From Planctomycetota bacterium (GTDB taxonomy: Bacteria > Planctomycetota > Planctomycetia > Pirellulales > UBA7805), in contig JAUWIQ010000192.1 in assembly GCA_030605285.1 (NCBI GenBank), forward strand, positions 1 through 5,031: DNA of 5,031 nt. The letters are read 5' to 3'. Below, piece after piece: positions 1 to 5,031 of the stretch. The notes beneath the pieces are model-generated. The model was not told the DNA's origin. It worked only from the letters and a program-made list of their open reading frames with translations, and made no database searches. A program made the position numbers and the translations under genes. The number at the start of each line of letters is the position of its first letter. The stretch's first letter is position 1.

Positions 1-732
1 AGGGTCGGGGGCCGAGGTTTTGCCGCCAGTTTTCTCCGCTTTCACGGCCCTGCGGGCAATGCCGTCGATCACCAGGTCTTCGTCGCGGGTCTGCACGCTT
101 ACCGTTCCGGGATGGCTGAGCGTGAGCCGCAGATTCAAGCTCCCCGGCTGGGAAGCGGCCAGGTGCAGCACGATCACATCATCGGGCCCGCTGGCATAGA
201 GCGTGCGGGTGATCGTGTTCTCGGACAGCTCGATGTGGGTCGTGGCCAGGCCGGTGACCAGATCGAGCTCGCGGCGGATGTTTTGGGGCGGCTCGCTGCC
301 AAGATGTTCAATCGTGAGGTTGCCGAGCAATTGATAGCTGTAGGGTCGATGGGCGGCCTGAATGTGTTCGGTAAAGTGGGCATCGGCCGCTTCGTATTCG
401 CCCGCTGCCTCAAGCTTGCGGACCTTTTCCAGATGCTCGAAGCTATCTTCGGCCATCACGCCTTGCGGCCCGCGGGCCCAGATCGTCTCTTCGTTGAGCA
501 GGATCCTTTCGCTAGGAAAGTCACCGAAGGCGGTGGCCCCGAGTCGTCCGTTGCCGACCGGGTAACCGGTATCCCAGGCAGGTGCCGGAGCATCGTCGCG
601 GATGATTAACGGTCTCGACTCGGCAGCTGCCGAGAGGGTCGCCAGCAGAGACCAGAAAGACAGGGTCCAGAAAGACAGAGACCAGAAAGACAGGGTAATG
701 AGCAGTCGTTGCAGGCCGCACGGTCTGTTCAC
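1..732 (-). CDS. Secreted GH95-family alpha-L-fucosidase-like enzyme, N-terminal part (3' end beyond left edge)
   Basis: The frame is open for 244 codons from a GTG at 732 to the window edge with no stop. Residues 1-37 form a signal peptide: a basic start (R3, R9), a hydrophobic stretch at 10-33 and an A-A-A|E cleavage site near residue 37. Residues 53-89 resemble the conserved opening of the GH95 N-terminal beta-sandwich domain, with YPVGNGRLGA (57-66) and ILLNEETIWARGP (77-89). YSYQLLGNLTIEH (131-143) and RRELDLVTGLA (153-163) also fit that domain. GH95 enzymes remove terminal alpha-L-fucose, or in some members L-galactose, from glycans. The (alpha/alpha)6 catalytic domain and its catalytic residues lie outside the window, so activity cannot be judged. 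GTG is chosen because an in-frame stop lies only 7 codons upstream and GAAGGG sits 8 nt before it. A planctomycete would use this on algal or mucin-like polysaccharides (inference). Family assignment is fairly sure; substrate is not. Confidence 0.85.
   Translation of the reverse strand, partial: MNRPCGLQRLLITLSFWSLSFWTLSFWSLLATLSAAAESRPLIIRDDAPAPAWDTGYPVGNGRLGATAFGDFPSERILLNEETIWARGPQGVMAEDSFEHLEKVRKLEAAGEYEAADAHFTEHIQAAHRPYSYQLLGNLTIEHLGSEPPQNIRRELDLVTGLATTHIELSENTITRTLYASGPDDVIVLHLAASQPGSLNLRLTLSHPGTVSVQTRDEDLVIDGIARRAVKAEKTGGKTSAPDP
649..693 (-). repeat. Three tandem 15-bp units inside the GH95 signal peptide
   Basis: Units at 649-663, 664-678 and 679-693 are tandem 15-mers. The outer two are identical and the middle one differs at two bases. 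On the coding strand the unit is CTGTCTTTCTGGTCT. They encode LSFWS-LSFWT-LSFWS, residues 14-28, most of the hydrophobic core of the signal peptide. Because 15 bp is a multiple of three, gain or loss of units would change the core by five residues without a frameshift. Confidence 0.9.
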
Positions 733-980
733 AGCAAGTACCCTTCGCCCCGTTCACGGGCCGCCTTTGCCTAAGGATCCGGTCGCAATTTCTGCCACCC
801 CGAACGGGCGGCGCGAACGATTGCTAATGTAACAAGACGGCTTGCCGCAGGGCACTCGGGCCGCAGCGGAGAGAGTTTTACCGACCTAAAAAAACCTATT
901 TTCGCCGCCTGCTTCGCGATAGCAGCGCAAGACATACCCTCTGCGTGCTATTTGTTGAGAGGTAATCCGTGGACGGCATA
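733..980. other. Intergenic gap between the PEP-CTERM and GH95 genes
   Basis: These 248 bp must hold the end of the PEP-CTERM transcript and, probably, the GH95 promoter. On the minus strand a small hairpin (CTGCT/AGCAG, 909-913 with 921-925, loop of 7) is followed by a run of seven T (888-894). The run starts about 14 nt after the stem, so it is a poor intrinsic terminator. A CCCG-TGAA-CGGG mini-hairpin lies at about 749-760 in the presumed GH95 leader. I found no convincing -35/-10 pair and no coding sequence. Confidence 0.4.
741..746 (-). promoter_or_regulatory. Ribosome binding site that supports the GTG start of the GH95 gene
   Basis: The minus strand reads GAAGGG here, 8 nt before GTG at 732. 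The only other upstream codons before the in-frame stop (ACG, GGG, CGA, AGG, GTA, CTT, GCT) are not usual starts, so this site fixes the start. Confidence 0.55.
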
Positions 981-1544
981 TCACCGACAACGGCGCTGCC
1001 GGGCTCCGGCCAACAGCAGCATGCAGGCGATGACTGCCAACAACACCGAGCTTGGTTCGGGAACCCCGGAAGACTGGGGGCCGATCGTGTAGCCGTCGGG
1101 TGCTGCGCCGGAACCTAAATTGCTGTTCCAAGATCGAAACTGCGTGGTTGAGGAAAAGCTGATGTTCAGCGTCTGCCCGGTAGCATGCGGGGGCATGTTG
1201 TCGTTAAACCTCGCGGAAAGACCAAATAAGTCCCCGCTGGCGTCAAAATAGACAAATTGGACAAAAGGATTAAAAAGAGCATCGTCCTGGGCCCAGAAGC
1301 TCGTGCCGTCGGTAAACTCCAGTGAATAGGGTGTCGTCAAGTTGGCAAACGTAACCTGAGTGCTGGGAAATCCAAACAGCGGATCGGAATCGTCCAGCGT
1401 AATCGTACCGGTGGGAGCGACGGTCCCGGCATCCAATTCGAAGGTGACCGGAAACACGGCGAGGGTGGCATAGGCGGCATCGCTCCCCACGAAAAGTGCG
1501 GCCGTTGCCATCAGCGCCCCAATGACGATTGACTTAAAGTCCAT
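981..1544 (-). CDS. PEP-CTERM sorting domain protein, 187 aa
   Basis: This is an exported protein with a C-terminal exosortase sorting tag. From the ATG at 1544, residues 1-26 form a signal peptide (hydrophobic 6-20, AYA|T cleavage near 26). Residues 27-160 are a Ser/Thr/Asp/Phe-rich, probably all-beta region with no recognised catalytic motif. The C-terminus has the full tripartite tag: VPEPSS (161-166), a hydrophobic segment (167-180) and a basic tail with R182, R184, R185 and R187. In this family an exosortase cleaves at the PEP motif and the protein goes to the cell surface or extracellular matrix. No exosortase gene is visible here. A TTG at 1556 would add four residues, but AGGG directly abuts it and cannot act as its ribosome site; the same AGGG is 12 nt from the ATG, so initiation looks weak. 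The gene has its own promoter and a structured leader. Class is certain; molecular role is unknown. Confidence 0.9.
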   Translation of the reverse strand: MDFKSIVIGALMATAALFVGSDAAYATLAVFPVTFELDAGTVAPTGTITLDDSDPLFGFPSTQVTFANLTTPYSLEFTDGTSFWAQDDALFNPFVQFVYFDASGDLFGLSARFNDNMPPHATGQTLNISFSSTTQFRSWNSNLGSGAAPDGYTIGPQSSGVPEPSSVLLAVIACMLLLAGARQRRCR

Positions 1545-1587
1545 CGTTGTTGCCAACCCTAGATGTCACAAAATGATCATGAAGCTT

Positions 1588-1655
1588 TACCTACAAGCGC
1601 TCCCACGGTCGTTAAAGCCCCTCCATCTCGCTTTCACCGGGGAGTTCTACCTACA
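1588..1655 (-). promoter_or_regulatory. Structured leader of the PEP-CTERM gene: direct repeat, hairpin, direct repeat
   Basis: On the minus strand TGTAGGTA occurs at 1655-1648 and again at 1595-1588, exactly 60 bp apart. Between them is an interrupted inverted repeat (1600-1644). CTCCC (1644-1640) pairs with GGGAG (1604-1600), CGGT (1639-1636) with ACCG (1609-1606), and AAAGC (1634-1630) with GCTTT (1618-1614). That gives 14 base pairs, one single-base bulge, a 1x4 internal loop and an 11-nt loop. The predicted transcription start (about 1656) falls at the edge of the first repeat, so the whole unit would lie in the 5' leader, ending about 44 nt before the ATG. It matches no riboswitch I recognise. 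It could be an RNA regulatory element or a DNA-binding site; the structure is seen, the function inferred. Confidence 0.5.
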
Positions 1656-1662
1656 GCCTTGG

Positions 1663-1691
1663 ATTATAAATCAGGGTCCCTGCGGAAGCAA
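1663..1691 (-). promoter_or_regulatory. Sigma-70-type promoter of the PEP-CTERM gene
   Basis: On the minus strand TTGCTT (1691-1686) is followed after 17 bp by TATAAT (1668-1663), a perfect -10 with optimal spacing. Transcription would begin near 1656, giving a leader of about 112 nt before the ATG at 1544. Proteobacterial PEP-CTERM genes are often linked to sigma-54; I see no -24/-12 pair here. Confidence 0.65.
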
Positions 1692-1702
1692 CGAATTGGC
1701 TT

Positions 1703-1731
1703 CAAGGGTTTGTCTTTTATTTTATCCCTTG
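1703..1731. repeat. Short inverted repeat upstream of the PEP-CTERM promoter
   Basis: CAAGGG (1703-1708) and CCCTTG (1726-1731) are perfect 6-bp arms around a 17-bp A/T-rich centre, with arm centres 23 bp apart, about two helical turns. It lies about 47-75 bp upstream of the predicted transcription start, where an activator site could sit. Arms this short may arise by chance. Confidence 0.25.
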
Positions 1732-1800
1732 GTGCGTGCCCGAAGTCCAAGCGAGGGAGTAGGTTAGAATCATATTTTCCTCCCCCGGCCACGCCTCTTT

Positions 1801-2352
1801 TTATTTAGCCGCCGCGCTTGAAGCCGGTTTTTGCTCACCCTGCTCAATCGTCTCCCACTTTGCGAGGGCCTCTGCTTCGGTCATCTCCCCCTTGGCGACA
1901 GCCGCCTTGAGCCGCTCCGCCTGTTCCGCTTTCTCGATTCCTTTCCAGAGACCCCAGGCCTTTGCCTTGGACATTTCCCCTGAGTGGACCGCCTCCTTGA
2001 GCCACGGAGCAACCTCTTCCATTTTGAATTCCTCCCACTCCTGCCATGCTTCGGCCTCACTCATCTCGCCGCGGGCAACCGCTGCTTTGAGTTCCGCGCC
2101 GGTTTCCCTCAGTGCTTCTTCAAGATCCCAATCCTCTTCGGCCTCCGCCTCTTCGTGGAGCGTGTCCATCATCGCACTGGCCTGACCCAAGCTAAGCTCG
2201 CCCTTCACAACGGCCGTTGCGAGTCGTTTTTCCACCGCATCGTAATCCTGGGCCTCCGCCAAGCCTAGCGGCAGCACAACGGCAGCGAACAGAATAAAAG
2301 CGGCCCGCAGCCAGTAAACAATTGAGAAGCCTGCGCGGTTTGACATAATCAT
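1801..2352 (-). CDS. Small secreted protein with four SHOCT-like helical repeats, 183 aa
   Basis: No named function is recognised. Residues 1-34 are a signal peptide (hydrophobic 16-31, AEA|Q cleavage near 34). The mature part is highly charged, rich in Glu, Ala and Lys, and mostly helical by composition. It contains four copies of a motif with consensus xLKxAVxxGEMSxAxAWxxW, at about 43-65, 87-109, 117-139 and 147-169. The last three are exactly 30 residues apart; the first is 44 away with an acidic insert (EEAEAEEDWDLEE, 67-79) between. Each unit looks like helix, G-E turn, helix, and resembles SHOCT-type short helical motifs. Neither cysteine nor an obvious catalytic residue is present. 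A periplasmic binding or scaffolding role is a guess. The ATG at 2352 is fixed by AAGGAG 7 nt upstream (2365-2360), which argues against the ATG two codons later. It ends 256 bp before the PEP-CTERM gene and has its own leader. Confidence 0.85.
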   Translation of the reverse strand: MIMSNRAGFSIVYWLRAAFILFAAVVLPLGLAEAQDYDAVEKRLATAVVKGELSLGQASAMMDTLHEEAEAEEDWDLEEALRETGAELKAAVARGEMSEAEAWQEWEEFKMEEVAPWLKEAVHSGEMSKAKAWGLWKGIEKAEQAERLKAAVAKGEMTEAEALAKWETIEQGEQKPASSAAAK

Positions 2353-2378
2353 GGAGGTTCTCCTTGGAAACCTTGTGC

Positions 2379-2407
2379 CCCAGTCGATTCCAGTCGCTAC
2401 GACTGGG
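2379..2407. promoter_or_regulatory. Operator-like or hairpin element in the leader of the small repeat-protein gene
   Basis: The sequence CCAGTCG occurs at 2380-2386 and 2390-2396, followed by its exact reverse complement CGACTGG at 2400-2406. The three copies start exactly 10 bp apart, about one helical turn. As RNA, the inner pair makes a perfect 7-bp stem with a 3-nt loop; the outer copy can instead make an 8-bp stem (2379-2386 with 2400-2407) with a 13-nt loop. The two structures exclude each other. The element lies 27-55 nt upstream of the ATG at 2352 and just before the AAGGAG ribosome site. It may be a repressor site or an RNA switch. Confidence 0.45.
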
Positions 2408-2501
2408 TGCAGGTGCTCGTGGCGTCAGATATTCAATCAAAATTGCCACAATGCCATCTTGAAGTATCTGTACCGGGTGTCGTTACATGGCATGCGCTGC
2501 A

Positions 2502-2532
2502 AATGGCGGCGAACTTCCAACGACCCGCCATT
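2502..2532 (-). terminator. Hairpin after the desaturase gene, possible terminator
   Basis: AATGGCGG (2502-2509) and CCGCCATT (2525-2532) form a perfect 8-bp stem around a 15-nt loop, starting about 30 nt after the desaturase stop codon. On the minus strand only TTT follows the stem, so it lacks a real U-tract. It may act with Rho, protect the 3' end, or be a site in DNA. Confidence 0.4.
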
Positions 2533-2561
2533 CTACCAGAACGAACTTCGAGACCGAATTG

Positions 2562-3584
2562 TTAGGAAGGCACCTGTCTGGACGCCGCTTCTGGGCTCCC
2601 ACCGCGAATATGTTTGGGTGGAATCACATCGTATGCCAGCCCTAGTTTTTCGAGAAATTTGATCAGCCTGAAATTGAGGTCGATTTCCCACCAGCGATGT
2701 TGCATGCTCGCGCTCACCTGATCGTGGTGGTGGTTGTTATGCCAGCCTTCGCCGAATGTCAGCAGGGTCACAAACCAGTTATTGCGGCTTTCTTCGTCGG
2801 TTTCGTAAGATCGGTAACCAAAGATATGCGTCAGGGAATTGACGGACCAGGTCACGTGCCAGACCAGCACCGTTCGTACGAGAGCTCCCCAGATCATGAG
2901 GCTCATGCCAAAAATGAAACCAGCGTACAGGCTGCCTTCAAGAAAATACCCCACAACAAATCCAATGACGTAATAAAGAAAAACATGAACGAGATAGATC
3001 AACGGCCCGGCCCAAGTTTTTTCCAAATACATATAGAATGGATCTTGTAAAATATCTTTGGCATACTTTTGCAGCATGCTCGCACTACGGGTGTACTCAT
3101 TGCGAAAGTAGAGCCAGCCGATGTGTGACCAGAGGAAATTCACAAACGGGCTGTGGGGATCGGGCTGTTGATCAGAAACGCGGTGATGAAGTCGATGATT
3201 GGCGACCCACTTGGCAGGGGTGTCTTGTAAGCAACAGAGAGAGATCACAACCCAGGTTCTCTCCAGCCATTTCGGAGTCTTGAAACTCCGATGTGCCAGC
3301 ATGCGGTGGTAACAGATTGTGATCGACTGGCCAAAAACAGGGTAAAGTACAATCGCCAAAATAAGACCGGTCCAGCTGAAGAACAGGGGTACGAAAGCCA
3401 GGAGTGCCAACAGGTGAACGACGGTGATGCTGATGGCATATAACCAGAGGATGTCTCCTTGAACCGTTGTCGGCCGCTTGAGTCGCGGCCGTTGCGAGTC
3501 ATCCGAATGCAGGCGTTTCTCTGAAGGTTTCCCCGTACTCACATTTTTGGCCATTTGCGGCTTCGGAATAGTTGCCAACGACAT
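2562..3584 (-). CDS. Membrane acyl (delta-9-type) fatty-acid desaturase, 340 aa
   Basis: It would insert a cis double bond, probably at delta-9, into a saturated acyl chain (acyl-CoA or acyl lipid), using O2 and electrons from a partner not seen here, and so tune membrane fluidity. The di-iron histidine boxes are all present: H93-RMLA-H98, H130-RL-H133-H134 and H282-NN-H285-H286. The extra conserved ligand segment N249-SLT-H253 is also there. SDQQPDPHSP (137-146) and GEGWHNNHH (278-286) are typical of the DesC/stearoyl-CoA desaturase group. Hydrophobic segments lie at about 48-69, 72-91, 191-215 and 219-241, the usual two hairpins, with the iron site on the cytoplasmic face. Residues 1-43 are a hydrophilic, basic extension of unknown role. 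ATG at 3584 is preceded by GGAG at 7 nt, favouring it over M11. Length fits the family. Regiospecificity and acyl carrier are inferred. Confidence 0.93.
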   Translation of the reverse strand: MSLATIPKPQMAKNVSTGKPSEKRLHSDDSQRPRLKRPTTVQGDILWLYAISITVVHLLALLAFVPLFFSWTGLILAIVLYPVFGQSITICYHRMLAHRSFKTPKWLERTWVVISLCCLQDTPAKWVANHRLHHRVSDQQPDPHSPFVNFLWSHIGWLYFRNEYTRSASMLQKYAKDILQDPFYMYLEKTWAGPLIYLVHVFLYYVIGFVVGYFLEGSLYAGFIFGMSLMIWGALVRTVLVWHVTWSVNSLTHIFGYRSYETDEESRNNWFVTLLTFGEGWHNNHHHDQVSASMQHRWWEIDLNFRLIKFLEKLGLAYDVIPPKHIRGGSPEAASRQVPS

Positions 3585-3610
3585 TTCAAATCTCCGGGGA
3601 TCTGGAACTC

Positions 3611-3640
3611 ATTTTACCCGATAGGGATAGGCCTTATGAA
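3611..3640 (-). promoter_or_regulatory. Possible promoter of the desaturase gene
   Basis: On the minus strand TTCATA (3640-3635) and TAAAAT (3616-3611) are separated by 18 bp; the -10 matches the consensus at five of six bases and the -35 at four. Transcription would start near 3604, about 20 nt before the ATG, leaving just enough room for the GGAG ribosome site. The spacer contains CTATCCCTATC, a short direct repeat. Confidence 0.4.
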
Positions 3641-3900
3641 CCCCGCCGGCGAACGGTATGAGGTCCGGCCCGAATTTACATTTCGAACTTGTGGTCCTGA
3701 AGCCACCCTCGCATGAAAACGAGCGACTCGAGCTGCATCCTATGGTGGTTGAGAATACAGATTGTCCAAGGAAAACGCAGAAAAAGTACGTTTACGATTC
3801 TTTTCCCGAGTCGATGGCCCATCTGCTCGTTTTTCTGCTTAATCGATACTGCGAACGTAAATATCCAAAATTACCTAAAACTCCCCGGAGAACACGTGAT

Positions 3901-3923
3901 AAAAATCCTTACCCTGGGGTGAT
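3901..3923 (-). terminator. Weak terminator-like hairpin after the HEAT-repeat gene
   Basis: On the minus strand ATC+ACC pairs with GGT+GAT around a CCAG loop, with a 3-nt bulge (AAG) on the 3' side, followed directly by TTTTT (3905-3901). It begins about 22 nt after the TAG at 3948-3946. The position and U-run fit an intrinsic terminator, but a six-pair bulged stem is marginal. Confidence 0.22.
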
Positions 3924-3945
3924 CCGGCCCAAGTGAACTTGCGGT

Positions 3946-5031
3946 CTACAGATCGGAACGATAGCGGCGGGCCTGATCGACGAGTGCAATGTCCTCGCTC
4001 AGCGCGATTACCTCATTGAGCGCGGCGTTGAACTCGGCTTGGTTGGGTCGCCTCAGATAGCGGTGATGCGAGAGCCCAACGATCGCCCGACAGGCCTGCT
4101 GGGCGGTGGCGGGATTTTTCAGATACGGCAGCACAAATCGCAGCGCTTCCATGCTGCGAATTTCCGCTGAGATGGTACGGCTGAGAATCAGATTGCGTTC
4201 CTCGTCCCGCGAGCAAAATTCCATCGCCTGGCGCAGCATCTCCAGGCTCTCCGCGTTGGGCCGCTCGTGTCGCAGGGCGATCACGCGGATGAAAGCCCGC
4301 ATCGCGCGCAGACGATCACTCTCCTCCGCGCTCGTTTTAAAGAGGTCGAGTAAATTCTGAGCCACGCTGCCATCGGGCCAGTTGCATAGTGCCCGCAGGC
4401 CCACGCGGGAAAGATCCGGATCAGAACTTTGCAGGGCGGCTTGGATTATTTCCAGGCTCTGCGGGCCACCGATGCGTCCCAACAGCGGTAACAAGTTCTT
4501 TTGATCCTCGGCGTCGAGCGTATCGAAGATCTCTAAAATCGGAGCAGCCCGCTGATCTTTCTCAGCGGATCGATTGCAAAGAAACATTACGGCCTTCTCT
4601 GCCTCATCTCGTTCGTTGCCCTCCTGGGAAGCCAGCACGCCCCCGAGCATCTGCGGAATATCTTCCCGGCGGCCCAATTTTCCCAGGGCAATCATTGCCG
4701 TCCGACGCACATGCGGATCGCGATGGAGGGCTTCTTCGAGCAACGGGGGAACGGCAGCAACCGCGAGCCGGCGCTGCAGGATTTCAATCAGCAGGGCACG
4801 GCGGTTACTATTCGCCGCCGCCTGCATGGCCGCAATGATTTTGTCATTGGTGTTTTCTCCAGAGACACCCTCCAGGCTGCGGCGGGCTGCAGTTGCTGCG
4901 GCACCACCCTCCGAGAGTGCGTCGAGCAGCAACGGGACACTCGAGGCATCGCCCACCGAGCCCAAGGCCCGCAAGGCAGCGATCCGGACCTCTGGGTCGT
5001 TGTGATAGGTCGCCGTCAACCCCTCTGGGAG
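3946..5031 (-). CDS. HEAT-repeat domain protein, C-terminal 361 residues (5' end beyond right edge)
   Basis: The frame is open to the right edge. The TTG at 5019 is internal: the four codons before it (LPEG) continue the first HEAT unit. In visible numbering, HEAT/PBS-lyase-like units are clear at about 3-38 (DPEVRIAALRALGSVGD), 91-130 (DPHVRRTAMIALGKLG) and 176-216 (SDPDLSRVGLRALCNWPD), with less regular helices around them. A more degenerate helical part (about 217-361) with RAMRAFIRVIAL (242-253) and LRFVLPYL (297-304) completes the solenoid. This combination, with the CNWPD segment, is familiar from large HEAT-repeat proteins common in planctomycetes, which often carry other domains upstream (recollection, not checked). 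Such solenoids bind proteins or other ligands; no catalytic motif is visible. Whether it is secreted cannot be told without the N-terminus. The product ends in RYRSDL, with TAG at 3948-3946. No shared transcript with the desaturase is evident. Confidence 0.85.
   Translation of the reverse strand, partial: LPEGLTATYHNDPEVRIAALRALGSVGDASSVPLLLDALSEGGAAATAARRSLEGVSGENTNDKIIAAMQAAANSNRRALLIEILQRRLAVAAVPPLLEEALHRDPHVRRTAMIALGKLGRREDIPQMLGGVLASQEGNERDEAEKAVMFLCNRSAEKDQRAAPILEIFDTLDAEDQKNLLPLLGRIGGPQSLEIIQAALQSSDPDLSRVGLRALCNWPDGSVAQNLLDLFKTSAEESDRLRAMRAFIRVIALRHERPNAESLEMLRQAMEFCSRDEERNLILSRTISAEIRSMEALRFVLPYLKNPATAQQACRAIVGLSHHRYLRRPNQAEFNAALNEVIALSEDIALVDQARRYRSDL

Larger units (their letters stand above)
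3585..3945. other. Intergenic region between the HEAT-repeat gene and the desaturase
   Basis: These 361 bp are visibly richer in A/T than the flanking genes. They hold the desaturase promoter next to the start codon and a weak terminator-like hairpin at the far end. A plus-strand frame of 92 codons (3658-3936) is open, but it has no good ribosome site, no recognisable motif and mixed third-position use. A second plus-strand frame (3713-3922) is open over the same stretch, which suggests chance. I see no tRNA or known RNA gene. A small RNA cannot be excluded. Confidence 0.4.

Noticed and set aside
112..609. 165-codon plus-strand frame
   Set aside because: It lies antisense to the GH95 frame, whose product shows clear family motifs; this frame has none and arises from the high G+C content.
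1545..1556. TTG at 1556 as the start of the PEP-CTERM protein
   Set aside because: AGGG directly touches the TTG, leaving no spacing for ribosome binding; the ATG at 1544 gives a normal signal peptide.
1732..1745. GGGCACG on the minus strand as the -24 half of a sigma-54 promoter for the PEP-CTERM gene
   Set aside because: No TTGC-type -12 element follows at the required spacing, and a near-consensus sigma-70 promoter lies downstream.
1755..1784. GGGAG/CTCCC hairpin as a terminator after the small repeat-protein gene
   Set aside because: It has only five pairs around a 20-nt loop, and no T-run follows on the minus strand.
1892..2268. Plus-strand frames over the small repeat-protein gene
   Set aside because: The minus-strand gene has a signal peptide, internal repeats and a strong ribosome site; the opposite frames are shadows of it.
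2436..2458. TGGCAT on the minus strand as a sigma-54 promoter for the small repeat-protein gene
   Set aside because: The -12 position reads CAATT rather than TTGCA, and neither the -24 nor the spacing fits well.
4389..4838. 149-codon plus-strand frame, and another at 4574-5005
   Set aside because: Both are antisense to the HEAT-repeat gene, whose frame has regular HEAT units throughout. Their products are low-complexity and lack motifs.
1..5031. CRISPR array, transposon, toxin-antitoxin or defence locus
   Set aside because: I found no repeat-spacer pattern, transposase, integrase, nuclease or helicase motif on either strand.

Overview
The window reads as chromosomal DNA from a planctomycete, most likely of the Pirellulales type. 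This is inferred from the protein families: a PEP-CTERM surface protein, a secreted GH95-type glycoside hydrolase, a HEAT-repeat protein of the kind common in that phylum, and a DesC-like fatty-acid desaturase. No rRNA or tRNA is present to settle the taxonomy.

All five supported genes lie on the minus strand. In transcription order (right to left) they are: a HEAT-repeat protein cut by the right edge (3946-5031); a membrane acyl desaturase with all three histidine boxes (2562-3584); a small secreted protein with four copies of a roughly 23-residue motif (1801-2352); a PEP-CTERM protein (981-1544); and the N-terminal part of a GH95 alpha-L-fucosidase-like enzyme cut by the left edge (1-732). 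The gaps between them are 361, 209, 256 and 248 bp, and two contain promoter-like sequences. They are therefore probably separate transcription units rather than an operon. Three of the five products carry recognisable export signals.

The clearest regulatory structure is upstream of the PEP-CTERM gene. A near-consensus sigma-70 promoter (TTGCTT, 17 bp, TATAAT) is followed by a leader of about 112 nt. That leader holds an 8-bp direct repeat, a three-part hairpin, and the same 8-bp repeat again. The small repeat-protein gene has a different leader element: three copies of a 7-bp sequence set exactly 10 bp apart, the last one inverted. The desaturase has a plausible promoter close to its start codon and a perfect 8-bp stem hairpin just after its stop codon.

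I see no CRISPR array, transposon, phage gene, toxin-antitoxin pair or defence system. The genes do not form an obvious joint pathway. The most unusual points are the structured PEP-CTERM leader, the 15-bp minisatellite that encodes the hydrophobic core of the GH95 signal peptide, and the internally repeated small secreted protein whose repeats are conserved in protein but diverged in DNA.
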